DNA from: JAJACP01 sp964350245
GTDB taxonomy: Bacteria > Chlamydiota > Chlamydiia > Chlamydiales > JAAKFR01
Length of the DNA stretch: 64,000 bases
Reading direction: 5' to 3'
NCBI GenBank assembly: GCA_964350245.1
Contig: CAYGJC010000009.1
Coordinates: 1 to 64,000, forward strand
Position 1 is the stretch's first letter, and the number at the start of each line of letters is the position of its first letter. This document shows, one piece after another, positions 1 to 8,442 of this stretch. The notes under the pieces were generated by a model. That model was not told where the DNA came from. It was given only the letters and a program-made list of their open reading frames with translations, and searched no databases. Both the position numbers and the translations under genes were made by a program.

Positions 1-2
1 CC

Positions 3-86
3 CAACAGATGGAGGAGTTGGCTACAATTAACCCACTCATTGATGACATCATAAACGCTAACAGCTTGATAGAAAATGAGCAATGA
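3..86 (+). CDS. C-terminal end of an unidentified upstream gene
   Basis: An open frame enters from the left edge and ends at the TGA at 84-86, giving a 27-residue tail that finishes with LIENEQ. It is mixed polar and hydrophobic, as a C-terminal helix would be. There is too little to name the protein. The next gene starts 90 bases downstream on the same strand, so the two could be cotranscribed. The frame is judged real only because it is open across the whole visible part and stops just before the next gene. Confidence 0.45.
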   Translation, partial: QQMEELATINPLIDDIINANSLIENEQ

Positions 87-175
87 CGTATCAGTCTCAA
101 CATAAGGTGATTACTCTTCCTATTTACAACATTGCCTGCCTTATCAATAATGAGGGCAATAGGAGACATCACACC

Positions 176-595
176 ATGCAAACTGAATTTGTTCACCTCG
201 GTGAAACGTTTAAAGCCCGCCGCGAGGAAAAGAGGCTCTCTCTTAAAGAGGTCGAAAATGGAACCTCCATCCGTCTTGGTTATCTACAAGCCATCGAAGA
301 TGGACATCTGGGCAAGTTGATCTCTCCCATCTATGCCCATGGATTTATCAGCAAATATGCCACCTTTCTCGAAATGGACCCTGAAGAGCTGATCCGAGAA
401 CACCCCTCAGTTCTTAAAATTTTATCGGACAAGACTCCACAGAGTGAAGATTTTGCCTATGGAATCGGCTCTCTTGAAACGCGCGGTTCACCGGGAGGTG
501 AGGTGAAGTGGCTCCCTAATCTGATGTGGGTTGGTCTCTCAGCTGTTGGAATTCTGGCTGCCTGGTTTATCGCGCGCTATTTCGGATTCTTTTAA
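176..595 (+). CDS. rodZ: RodZ-like cell-shape protein (HTH plus one membrane helix)
   Basis: The 139-residue product has a RodZ/YfgA-type helix-turn-helix domain at about residues 6-70 (GYLQAIEDG and YAHGFISKYATFLEMDPEEL are family hallmarks). A polar linker follows, then one membrane helix at about 115-136 that ends the protein. RodZ links the MreB filament to the membrane, and chlamydiae rely on MreB-type machinery for division. The usual periplasmic domain is missing because only a few residues follow the helix. I chose the ATG at 176 over one at 83 because AGGAG lies at 161-165 and the HTH begins right after it. The stop abuts the ATG of the next gene, so the two are probably translated together. 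Confidence 0.85.
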   Translation: MQTEFVHLGETFKARREEKRLSLKEVENGTSIRLGYLQAIEDGHLGKLISPIYAHGFISKYATFLEMDPEELIREHPSVLKILSDKTPQSEDFAYGIGSLETRGSPGGEVKWLPNLMWVGLSAVGILAAWFIARYFGFF

Positions 596-1402
596 ATGCG
601 CCTCTTCTTAATTGGTGTAGCCATGGGGATTGCTGATTTGATTCCCGGCGTTTCAGGTGGGACCATCGCATTCATCTGTGGAATCTACGAGCCACTGCTT
701 GAGAGTATTAAAACACTTCAGTTTTACTCACTGAAAAAAATCGCCTGGCCTTTTCTCCTGCCTCTCGGTTTGGGTATTCTAAGCTCCGTTTTTTTCATTT
801 CGCGCCTTTTCTACTACTGGATGCTTCACTTCCCTAATCCCCTTTTCGCCTTTTTCTTTGGCATGGTGATCGCCTCCTCTTTCTTTTGTAGCCGAAAAGC
901 CGCTCTCCATCAGGGGAAACACTGGATCGCTCTGCTGATTGGAGCCGGAATCGCCTTTTTTATTACCGGAATGGGGGAGTCTCATCTTTTTGGACTCTCT
1001 TTTGTTGGACTGACCCTAGCGGGAGCCATTGCTGCATGCGCGATGCTTTTACCCGGGATTTCCGGAAGCTATCTTTTGCAACTTTTTGGAATTTATCCGC
1101 TTATGCTAGCCTCTTTAAATGCGCCTACAGCGCCGGGATCCTTTAAATTGCTCTTTTCCATTGCGTTGGGAGCGGCTCTCGGCTTGATTCTTTTTTCTCG
1201 AGTGGCTAGCTGGCTAATCACCTACTTAACTACTTGGACCTATGCAGTGCTCGTTGGGTTTATGTTGGGAGGCGTGCGGGCGATTTGGCCTTTTCACAAA
1301 GAAGGTTGGATTTTGGCTCTGTTATTTGGCCTGATCGGTTTTTTCCTGGTTATCTTTCTGGAAGTGAGAATGAAGAGTAAAGGTGCTCTCCGAAGAATTT
1401 GA
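596..1402 (+). CDS. DUF368 polytopic membrane protein, likely polyprenyl-phosphate transporter
   Basis: This 268-residue, highly hydrophobic protein carries the DUF368 signature near its N-terminus (GIADLIPGVSGGT at about 11-23) and a second, related motif in the middle (MLLPGISGSYLLQLFGIYP), suggesting an internal repeat. DUF368 members (PopT) have been reported to return undecaprenyl phosphate across the membrane for cell-wall and glycan synthesis. That assignment comes from family knowledge, not from residues checked here. The ATG follows the rodZ stop with no gap. Pairing with a cell-shape gene fits a role in the lipid-carrier cycle behind chlamydial division-site peptidoglycan. Confidence 0.8.
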   Translation: MRLFLIGVAMGIADLIPGVSGGTIAFICGIYEPLLESIKTLQFYSLKKIAWPFLLPLGLGILSSVFFISRLFYYWMLHFPNPLFAFFFGMVIASSFFCSRKAALHQGKHWIALLIGAGIAFFITGMGESHLFGLSFVGLTLAGAIAACAMLLPGISGSYLLQLFGIYPLMLASLNAPTAPGSFKLLFSIALGAALGLILFSRVASWLITYLTTWTYAVLVGFMLGGVRAIWPFHKEGWILALLFGLIGFFLVIFLEVRMKSKGALRRI

Positions 1403-1456
1403 CTACACGCTTTATTTACGATAAAATAAATACGAATTCATATATTAATTAAAGAT

Positions 1457-3526
1457 ATGTCCCAGCCTATTTTTTCTAATCGTTTAGTAAACGAGAAGTC
1501 TCCCTATCTTTTGCAGCACGCGCATAACCCTGTTGATTGGTATCCTTGGGGTGAAGAGGCGTTCAAGCTAGCAAAAGAAGAAGATCGCCCCATTTTCCTA
1601 TCTATTGGCTACGCTACCTGTCACTGGTGCCATGTGATGGAGAAAGAATCATTTGAGAATGTAGATGTTGCGCATTCCATGAACGAGACTTTTGTTAACA
1701 TTAAAATCGATCGTGAAGAGAAACCGGAGGTCGATAGCCTCTATATGGAGTTCGCTCAAGCGATGATGTCAGGGGGAGCCGGATGGCCACTCAATGTTGT
1801 ATTGACACCCGACTTAATGCCCTTTTTTGCTGCGACCTATCTTCCTGCCGATTCTAATCGGGGTTTTCTGGGGGTAAAGCAGCTTGCCTCGCGCATTCGG
1901 CAGATTTGGGAAGATCCTGAGGAGCGGGAAAAAGTGATCTCACAAGCGGGCAAAATTGTCGATGTGTTTGCCACGCATATTCACGCGGAGGGAGAGGAGC
2001 TTCCCGATAGAGCTCAGATCAAAGAGGCTGCCGATCTTTTATACAAATCTGCCGATCCCGTCTATGGAGGGACCAAAGGTTCTCCTAAGTTTCCCATAGG
2101 GATTCAAGCCTCCTTTTTACTGCGCCTAGTGAAATCTTCAGGTGATAGCCGCGCCCTATTTTATGTAGAGCGCACGCTGGAGATGATGTATCGAGGAGGG
2201 ATTTACGATCACATTGGGGGTGGTTTTTCTCGCTACACGGTCGATGAGCAGTGGCTTGTGCCCCACTTTGAAAAGATGCTCTATGATAATGCCATTTTGA
2301 CCCGAGCCTATCTGGAGGCGTGGGAGTATACGCGCCACGGATTTTACCGGGCGGTGGTAGAAGAGATTCTTTCCTATGTAAAGCGTGTGATGACTGATGA
2401 GAAAGGGGGATTTTATTCAGCTGAAGATGCTGATTCAGAAGGGCATGAGGGATTTTTTTACACCTGGACATGGGATCAAATCCAGTCGATTTTGGGGGAG
2501 CAAGCACCTCTTTTTTGTGAAGTGTATGGTGTGACTCCAGGAGGCAACTTTGAAGGGCGCACGATTCTTCATATGCGCGGTAGTCTTGAGGAGTATGCAG
2601 CGAAGCTTCATATGGAGCCCGCAACGTTAAAAGACAAACTGAAAGAACTGCGTCAGAAGCTGTTTGAAGTGCGAGAAAAACGAGAGCATCCTTCCAAAGA
2701 TGACAAAGTGATTACGGCATGGAACGGCCTTATGATCTATGCCTTTGCAGAGGCTGGGCGTGCTCTTGGTCAACCCGCACATCTCGATGTTGCTGAAAAG
2801 GCCGCCCGCTTTATTCGCGACAATTTGTGGCAGAAGGGAACTTTATTGCGACGGTGGCGGGATGGAGAGGCCCGTTTTGATGGTTGTTTGGATGATCATG
2901 CATTTTTGATTCAAGGGCTGTTGAGTCTGTTTGAAGCCGATCGAGGGAGTGGATGGTTGGAGTTTGCCCTCACCTTGACGCATGAGCTGCAAAGTGAATT
3001 TAAGGCAGAGCAAGGGGCTTTCTACCTGACAAATGGCCGGGATCCGAATCTGATTTTACGCCGTTGTGAATTTTATGATGGTGCTGAACCTTCCGGAAAT
3101 GCCGTTCATACGGAAAATCTACTGCGGCTTTACCAGATTACGGGCGTGGAGAGTTACCTTGTGGAGGCTGGCGAGGTCTTAAAGGCTGCCAAAGAGCACA
3201 TCGATCTCTATCCGCCCGGAGCCTGTTATCATTTGATGGCTCTAGAGCGCTTTTTTGACGAAAATGCGCCCACGCTTGTCATCTCTTTGAATCAAGAGGA
3301 AGCCTATCGGGACGAGATTGCTAAGATGTTAGCCGGCCACTACATTCCGCATAAAGCGGTGATCTGGCGGCGCGAGTCGGATGAGGAGCTCAGAGATCTG
3401 GTCCCCACTAGCCGGAATAAGCCTCCACTCCAAGATCAAACAACTCTTTACATTTGCTACCGGGATCGATGTGATGAGCCCATCACAGACATCACAAAAA
3501 TGTGGAAAGCGATCGAAAGGCTGTGA
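1457..3526 (+). CDS. YyaL/SSP411-type thioredoxin-fold protein (DUF255)
   Basis: The 689-residue protein has the full two-part architecture of the YyaL/spermatogenesis-associated protein 20 family. A DUF255 thioredoxin-like domain fills about residues 1-170, with the start NRLVNEKSPYLLQHAHNPVDW and a CHWC redox motif near residue 57. A long alpha/alpha-barrel region resembling N-acylglucosamine 2-epimerases follows (GGIYDHIGGGFSRY, VPHFEKMLYDNA, WNGLMIYAFAEA, SGNAVHTENLLRL). The length is normal for the family. Its reaction is not established; a redox or sugar-modifying role is usually proposed. No signal peptide is visible, so it should be cytosolic. It stands alone between an AT-rich 54-base gap and the PPIase gene. 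Confidence 0.85.
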   Translation: MSQPIFSNRLVNEKSPYLLQHAHNPVDWYPWGEEAFKLAKEEDRPIFLSIGYATCHWCHVMEKESFENVDVAHSMNETFVNIKIDREEKPEVDSLYMEFAQAMMSGGAGWPLNVVLTPDLMPFFAATYLPADSNRGFLGVKQLASRIRQIWEDPEEREKVISQAGKIVDVFATHIHAEGEELPDRAQIKEAADLLYKSADPVYGGTKGSPKFPIGIQASFLLRLVKSSGDSRALFYVERTLEMMYRGGIYDHIGGGFSRYTVDEQWLVPHFEKMLYDNAILTRAYLEAWEYTRHGFYRAVVEEILSYVKRVMTDEKGGFYSAEDADSEGHEGFFYTWTWDQIQSILGEQAPLFCEVYGVTPGGNFEGRTILHMRGSLEEYAAKLHMEPATLKDKLKELRQKLFEVREKREHPSKDDKVITAWNGLMIYAFAEAGRALGQPAHLDVAEKAARFIRDNLWQKGTLLRRWRDGEARFDGCLDDHAFLIQGLLSLFEADRGSGWLEFALTLTHELQSEFKAEQGAFYLTNGRDPNLILRRCEFYDGAEPSGNAVHTENLLRLYQITGVESYLVEAGEVLKAAKEHIDLYPPGACYHLMALERFFDENAPTLVISLNQEEAYRDEIAKMLAGHYIPHKAVIWRRESDEELRDLVPTSRNKPPLQDQTTLYICYRDRCDEPITDITKMWKAIERL

Positions 3527-3583
3527 TTTTTACCCGTTCATTTTGTATGCTATTGCCTTGGAACCTCACAAATAGGTGATCGC

Positions 3584-4591
3584 GTGAAAAAAAATCTTTT
3601 ACTGTTCTGTTTGTCAGCTTTCTCTCTTTCAGCAGCCCTTCCTAATCAGCCGCTCTTTGAAGAGAACCAAAACCTGGAGATCAATAATCGCGTCCTGCTA
3701 AAGGTTAACGGAAAGCCCATCACCGTTTTGGATGTTGCCCGTAAAATGGACATGATTTTCTACAGACAGTACCCTGAGCTCGCCTCATCAGCGACCGCCC
3801 GTTATCAGTTTTATTCCTCTGCTTGGGAGCCGATGTTGACCGCACTAATTGATGATCATTTGATCATGGCCGATGCAGAAGAAAAGGGGATCACGATTTC
3901 TGAGGGAGAAATACGTGAAGAGTTGGAAAGCCTCTTTGGACCCGATGTCGTTTTTAATATCGATAAGCTTGGATTGACTCTTGATGAAGCAGTAGAACAG
4001 CTCAAAATGGAGCTGACTGTTCAGCGGATGAATATGATGATGGTCCGCTCTAAAGCGATTGCGGAAGCGCATCCTAAAGAAGTACGCCAGCGCTACGAGA
4101 AGATGATCAAAGACAATCCCCCTGAAGATCGTTGGGTTTATCGCGTTCTTTCTGTCCGTGGACAGGAGCACGAAAGAGTCGCCAAAGAGGCCTTTAAGCT
4201 ACTCAATGAGCAGAAGCTTCCGTTTGAAGAGGTAGTGGCAACCCTTTCCACACCCGAAGTTGAGATCGGCCTTTCTGAAGATTATGAGAGAGAGGAAGGG
4301 ACACTCTCTTTGGCTCACAAGGCTATCTTGCAGACCCTTTCTGCCGGTGCGTTCAGCGCACCGATTTGTAAGGAATCGGTGAGCCGCATCTTTTTTCTTG
4401 AAGAGTATAAAAGTGGTGCGCCGACGCCCTTCAACGCTATTGCCGATAACCTCAAGCAGGAGTTGACCCAGGAAATAGCAGAGAGGCACAATGAAGCCTA
4501 TAGACTCAAGTTACGCAAGCACTATGGGATCACAGACCATTACCTCAAGCAGATGATGCCAGAGAATTTTCAGCCGTTTGCCCTTCGGTAG
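3584..4591 (+). CDS. Exported SurA/PpiC-like peptidyl-prolyl isomerase or chaperone
   Basis: The 335-residue protein begins with a clear signal peptide (MKKNLLLFCLSAFSLSAALP, cleavage near residue 18). Next comes a SurA N-domain-like helical region (VNGKPITVLDVARKMD, then LIDDHLIMADAEEKGI) and a divergent parvulin-type segment at about 190-300. SurA-type proteins escort outer-membrane barrels through the periplasm, and a barrel gene lies two genes downstream. The start is the GTG at 3584, preceded by AGGTG; it places the signal peptide exactly at the N-terminus. The stop abuts the rsmA ATG. The isomerase domain is weakly conserved, so chaperone activity without catalysis is possible. Confidence 0.7.
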   Translation: MKKNLLLFCLSAFSLSAALPNQPLFEENQNLEINNRVLLKVNGKPITVLDVARKMDMIFYRQYPELASSATARYQFYSSAWEPMLTALIDDHLIMADAEEKGITISEGEIREELESLFGPDVVFNIDKLGLTLDEAVEQLKMELTVQRMNMMMVRSKAIAEAHPKEVRQRYEKMIKDNPPEDRWVYRVLSVRGQEHERVAKEAFKLLNEQKLPFEEVVATLSTPEVEIGLSEDYEREEGTLSLAHKAILQTLSAGAFSAPICKESVSRIFFLEEYKSGAPTPFNAIADNLKQELTQEIAERHNEAYRLKLRKHYGITDHYLKQMMPENFQPFALR

Positions 4592-5383
4592 ATGCATTTA
4601 AAAGAGCTTAAGGCCTTTCTCACCGCTTTGGGAGCCCGTCCCAAAAAAGGGCTCTCTCAAAATTTTCTTGTCGATCACAACATCATCACCAAATTACTCA
4701 ACTATGCCTCTGTTAAAAAAGGTGACTACGTTTTAGAGATAGGCGCCGGTCCCGGCGCAATAACAGAGATATTGGTGAAGCGTGAAGCAGATGTTGTGGC
4801 AGTTGAGCTAGACACTGCATTTGCTGAAGCGCTCAAACGGTTTCCTATTACCATTTATGCTGAGGATATTCTGGTCTTTTCTTTAGATAGTTTAGAAAGA
4901 CGAGCAAAAGTAGTGGCCAATCTTCCCTACCACATCACCGCCCCGATTTTAGGGCGTTTGCTTCCTCGCAGAGACCTCTTTTCAACGTTGACTCTTGTTG
5001 TGCAAGAGGAGGTCGCACGTCGGATGGTCGCCCAGCCTAAAACGTCTGATTACAGCTCGTTGACCCTTTTTTTGCAGTTTTATGCAGAAGTAGACTATGC
5101 CTTCCGGATCAGCCGCCACTGCTTTTACCCGGCACCCAAAGTGGATTCCGCAGTTGTGCATCTTGTTTTACGTGAGCCGCCCCCTGTCCACCCAGACCCT
5201 TTTTTTCTTTTTGTGCGCACCGCATTTCAACAAAGGCGAAAAATGCTCAAGAATACCTTAACATCTTTATATGAGAAAGACTTGGTAGAAACTGCTTTGA
5301 AGCATGCTGGAATCAATCCTAAGGCGCGTCCTGAAGAGCTTTCTTTGGATGCCTACTTGGCTCTTTTTTCTTACTTGTCATAA
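4592..5383 (+). CDS. rsmA: 16S rRNA (A1518/A1519) dimethyltransferase RsmA/KsgA
   Basis: The 263-residue protein matches RsmA/KsgA throughout. It has the RNA-binding start KKGLSQNFLVDHNI, the SAM-binding motif I EIGAGPGAITE at about 50-60, the acidic VELD, and the catalytic NLPYHIT motif at about 110. A C-terminal helical domain includes FQQRRKMLKNTL. The enzyme dimethylates two adjacent adenines at the end of small-subunit rRNA late in ribosome assembly. Its ATG directly follows the PPIase stop, so it depends on upstream transcription and probably on translational coupling. Confidence 0.96.
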   Translation: MHLKELKAFLTALGARPKKGLSQNFLVDHNIITKLLNYASVKKGDYVLEIGAGPGAITEILVKREADVVAVELDTAFAEALKRFPITIYAEDILVFSLDSLERRAKVVANLPYHITAPILGRLLPRRDLFSTLTLVVQEEVARRMVAQPKTSDYSSLTLFLQFYAEVDYAFRISRHCFYPAPKVDSAVVHLVLREPPPVHPDPFFLFVRTAFQQRRKMLKNTLTSLYEKDLVETALKHAGINPKARPEELSLDAYLALFSYLS

Positions 5384-5432
5384 AAAAATGGTTACATTAG
5401 GTTGAGTTTAAAACTGACCAGGAGAAGGTTGA

Positions 5433-6458
5433 ATGAAACGTGCTTTTTTGATGCTCTGCTTGGTTTCTCCTCTGCTAGCCTATGGGAACTGTGGCTATGA
5501 CGAATGTGGAGATCCTTGCTGTAGGCCTTTAGATTTGTTTTGTTGTGATGAGCAACCCCGCTATATCACAATTGATTATCAGGAGTGTGGGGAGTGTAAG
5601 CGAGCGTGCTTTACGATTCCTGATTGTCCTCCAATACCCAGAAATGGCGTATGGGCAAGCTATAACCACTTTTATACAAAAGACAAAAGAGGTGTTGGAC
5701 AACAAATTACCGGTAACAGTGCTCTTTTTGGTTATGAGCATGCCTTTAACCGGAAAGTTCTTTTAGGTGTTTTTGGAAGTTATGAAAACAGCGACTCTCT
5801 TTCTGGCCCGGGAGTTATTTTTGGGGAGAAGAGTAAAGGAAACTTAGAAGGTTGGGGTGGAGGTGGTTATCTCTACTACACCTGGAATCAATGTTTTAGC
5901 TCAGATCTAACCCTGAGTTATGTACATCTGGATGTTGGGATTATCAATGACTTTGGCCCACAAGCTGTCGTCCGCTTTGAGGATCAAAGAACGGATGGAT
6001 ACCGGGCGCAGGGGATGATTGGCTTGAACTGGTTCGGTCCTAGCTGCGGAGCTTTCTCCTTTGATGCGAGAGCCGATTACATTTATCTCTACTCACACAT
6101 CGATGACTATACAGACTCAACTGGGCGTGACTTTGATGATCAGTCAGCAAGCGTTGGAATTGGAGAGCTTTGGGGAAGGGTTTACTATGCCTGTTTCTGC
6201 CCTTCTTTTCGGCCCTATATAGTGGGGGGAATCGCCGCCTTTTTTCCGCAGAACATTCATTCTCCAGACAGAATTGTTGTGACACCCGATTTTCCCATTC
6301 CATCTGATCCTAGTCGGTTTACGTGGAATTTGGGAGTCGGAGTGCGCTACTCTCCAACGACTATGCCGCTTGTTTTTGGAGCAACCTATCTGCATAAACA
6401 GAATGGCTCAGACATTAGCACGAACCTAATGAGCTTATATTTAAAAATGATATTTTAA
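5433..6458 (+). CDS. Outer-membrane beta-barrel protein with a cysteine-rich N-terminal region
   Basis: The 341-residue protein has a signal peptide (MKRAFLMLCLVSPLLAYG). A roughly 50-residue segment with ten cysteines follows (clusters CGYDECGDPCC, FCC, ECGECKRAC, DCPP). The remaining 260 residues have the alternating pattern of an autotransporter-like barrel and end in the terminal phenylalanine typical of barrels. A strong ribosome site (AGGAGAAGG) sits just before the ATG. Chlamydial outer membranes are stabilised by disulfide-linked Cys-rich proteins, and the N-terminal segment would suit such cross-linking; that is inference. No passenger domain is present, so it is more likely a porin-like or structural barrel than a secreted autotransporter. 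Confidence 0.75.
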   Translation: MKRAFLMLCLVSPLLAYGNCGYDECGDPCCRPLDLFCCDEQPRYITIDYQECGECKRACFTIPDCPPIPRNGVWASYNHFYTKDKRGVGQQITGNSALFGYEHAFNRKVLLGVFGSYENSDSLSGPGVIFGEKSKGNLEGWGGGGYLYYTWNQCFSSDLTLSYVHLDVGIINDFGPQAVVRFEDQRTDGYRAQGMIGLNWFGPSCGAFSFDARADYIYLYSHIDDYTDSTGRDFDDQSASVGIGELWGRVYYACFCPSFRPYIVGGIAAFFPQNIHSPDRIVVTPDFPIPSDPSRFTWNLGVGVRYSPTTMPLVFGATYLHKQNGSDISTNLMSLYLKMIF

Positions 6459-6467
6459 GGATGTAAT

Positions 6468-6851
6468 ATGATGGTTAAAAGAAATATTTTGTCGGTTATA
6501 TGTTTGTGTCTGCTTGTTCCCCTGGTGCCCTCCTGTAAGCACCAAGTTGCGCAAGCCGATGGTCCTTTTGTGTTGGAATCGAATTCATCTGGTGACAGTC
6601 GCATTAGTTTGGCTAACACCCTTGATAGTGGGGATGCTCCTGATCTAATAAATGAAATCAGTTCCGCAGTGATTAGTGTTTTTGGCGAGTCGGGAGATGT
6701 TCTATCGACTCGATTTGTCTCTGGTGCAGAATTAGGGCAGGGAGTTACAATCGGAAATCTTCCAATGATGCAAGAAACAGTGGATAACTTCTTTACGGAT
6801 ACACAACTGATAGGATCTAACATATTTGACCCAAACGCTTCGGCGGATTAA
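6468..6851 (+). CDS. Small putative lipoprotein
   Basis: The 127-residue product begins with two lysine/arginine residues and a hydrophobic stretch ending in LVPSC at about residues 19-23, an acceptable lipobox for Lgt and signal peptidase II. The mature part is about 105 residues, acidic, rich in Ser, Asp and Asn, with no recognised domain. The gene begins 10 bases after the barrel gene and is followed by a strong terminator, so the two form a transcription unit. A lipoprotein partner for the barrel is a reasonable inference. Lgt is encoded at 50881 in this window. Confidence 0.6.
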   Translation: MMVKRNILSVICLCLLVPLVPSCKHQVAQADGPFVLESNSSGDSRISLANTLDSGDAPDLINEISSAVISVFGESGDVLSTRFVSGAELGQGVTIGNLPMMQETVDNFFTDTQLIGSNIFDPNASAD

Positions 6852-6865
6852 TCGTACTTTATGTG

Positions 6866-6897
6866 GGCTCAGTGGCCTCAGCTGCTGAGCCTTTTTT
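6866..6897 (+). terminator. Rho-independent terminator after the barrel-lipoprotein unit
   Basis: GGCTCAG at 6866-6872 pairs perfectly with CTGAGCC at 6885-6891 across a 12-base loop, followed by six T residues at 6892-6897. It closes the plus-strand unit that ends with the lipoprotein gene and separates it from the acetyltransferase gene at 6913. Confidence 0.85.
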
Positions 6898-6912
6898 CAG
6901 GATTTTCCCCTT

Positions 6913-7551
6913 ATGCATCAAGATGGCCCCGATCCACGCAATCTCTACCCTATAGAGGGATACGACAAGCTCCTATTCTTGAATAACTTTGTTCAAGCAC
7001 CCAACCTCCATATTGGAGACTACACCTACTTTGATGACAAGCGCTATGGTCCTGAGAAGTTCGAAGAGTACAACGTGCTCTATAACTATCACCACGATAA
7101 GGTGAAGTTGGTCATGGGTAAATTCTGTGCCATTGCAGCAGAGACACGTTTTATCATGACCGGCGATCACAAGCTCGATGCGATTAGCACTTATCCCTTT
7201 CCTATTTTTGGACAGGGTTGGGAGAGAGCGTTTAATGTGGATGATTTCCCTATGAAAGGCGATATCCTAGTGGGGCATGACGTTTGGTTTGGCTATAACT
7301 CGCTGATTCTTCCAGGGAGAACCATTGGGCATGGAGCAATCATTGGCGCAGGAGCGGTGGTAGCCAAAGATGTCCCTCCTTATGCCGTCGTAGCGGGGAA
7401 TCCCGGGCGCGTGGTCAAAATGCGCTTCGACGAGACCTCGATCGAGCGTCTGCTTAAAATTGCCTGGTGGGACTGGGAGATTGAGAAAATCAACCGCAAT
7501 ATCAAACTGCTCTGCCATCTCGATATCGATGCCCTAGAGGCAGCTCAATAG
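6913..7551 (+). CDS. Hexapeptide-repeat acetyltransferase of the Vat/CatB (XAT) type
   Basis: The 212-residue protein resembles streptogramin and xenobiotic acetyltransferases. It has the N-terminal GDYTYFDD motif, a loop with GKFCAIAAETRFIMTGDHKLD whose histidine matches the catalytic His of the family, and a left-handed beta-helix (DILVGHDVWFGYNSLILPGRTIGHGAIIGAGAVVAKDV). The C-terminus ends with the helical WWDWEIEKINRN pattern typical of Vat enzymes. Substrates in the family include streptogramin A and chloramphenicol, but many chromosomal members have unknown acceptors. The gene stands alone after a terminator, with AGGA before the ATG. Confidence 0.82.
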   Translation: MHQDGPDPRNLYPIEGYDKLLFLNNFVQAPNLHIGDYTYFDDKRYGPEKFEEYNVLYNYHHDKVKLVMGKFCAIAAETRFIMTGDHKLDAISTYPFPIFGQGWERAFNVDDFPMKGDILVGHDVWFGYNSLILPGRTIGHGAIIGAGAVVAKDVPPYAVVAGNPGRVVKMRFDETSIERLLKIAWWDWEIEKINRNIKLLCHLDIDALEAAQ

Positions 7552-7566
7552 ATGTTAAACAGCTTC

Positions 7567-8442
7567 TTAGTCGCGGTCTTCGGTGCGGTGGTTCAACTCG
7601 CCGTAACGCAGCTGCCCCGTCCAGTTGAGCTTGGTGCGCAGAGTGGAAAAATAATCAGATCGGGATAAATTGACCATCTTAAATGTGCGCTTTGCAGGCA
7701 AAATGCTAAAGATTTCATTGGTCGTAAGCGAATGGCGGGAAAATCCATCATAGGTGATCTCCACAGGCTCGTAATCACTCAAGTACTGTACCTCAATTTT
7801 CTCTTGAGGCATCAACACAATCGGGCGATTTGAGATGGTATGCGGACTGATCGGTGTGATCACAAAAGCTTTGAGTTCGGGAGTGAGAATAGGCCCTCCG
7901 GCTGCAAGCGAGTAGGCTGTTGAGCCGTTGGGGGTCGAAATGATGACACCATCGGCCGAAAAGGTGTTGAGGTATTTTCCATCCACGTGAATCGATAGGT
8001 CTATCAGGCAAGGGTTACGCGAACGGTGTACAACCATCTCGTTGACGGCCAGGCAGCGCTCTTGAGAGGGAGGGATCCCCTCCATCATCACCCGGTTTTC
8101 GATCATGAAGTTTCCGCTTATCAGCTCATCTAAACTAGGATAGAGGTCGGAAAGAGGAACGTCAGCCATAAAGCCAAGATGCCCGAGATTTACACCTAGA
8201 ATAGGCGCGTCTAAAGTAGGGTAGTGATGGATGATCCGTAGGATGGTGCCATCGCCCCCGAGGGAAATGATGAATTCAATTGCATCAGGAGCTACAGAGG
8301 AGAGAGGAGGCACCCCGAGATCAGCAGCTTCATCATCACGTGCAACGACCTGTACGCCTTTTTCTACCAGGTAGTGCGCCACCTTTTTGGAAATCCCGAA
8401 CGACTCTCTTTTGTTCATGTTCGCAAAGAGGGCGACAATCAC
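7567..8442 (-). CDS. nadK: NAD kinase
   Basis: The 291-residue protein has the two signature motifs of NAD kinases: GGDGT at about residues 63-67 in the nucleotide-binding domain, and NGSTAYSLAAGGPI in the C-terminal beta domain. It phosphorylates NAD to NADP in the cytosol. It is the last gene of a minus-strand run xseA-xseB-dxs-nadK, and its ATG abuts the dxs stop, so it is probably cotranscribed. NADPH made from its product feeds the isoprenoid pathway that dxs begins. Confidence 0.95.
   Translation of the reverse strand: MIVALFANMNKRESFGISKKVAHYLVEKGVQVVARDDEAADLGVPPLSSVAPDAIEFIISLGGDGTILRIIHHYPTLDAPILGVNLGHLGFMADVPLSDLYPSLDELISGNFMIENRVMMEGIPPSQERCLAVNEMVVHRSRNPCLIDLSIHVDGKYLNTFSADGVIISTPNGSTAYSLAAGGPILTPELKAFVITPISPHTISNRPIVLMPQEKIEVQYLSDYEPVEITYDGFSRHSLTTNEIFSILPAKRTFKMVNLSRSDYFSTLRTKLNWTGQLRYGELNHRTEDRD

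Noticed and set aside
2085..2624. Long minus-strand open frame of 179 codons inside the YyaL-type gene
   Set aside because: It is His- and Cys-rich without domain pattern and is fully antisense to conserved residues of a clear protein, so it is a shadow frame.
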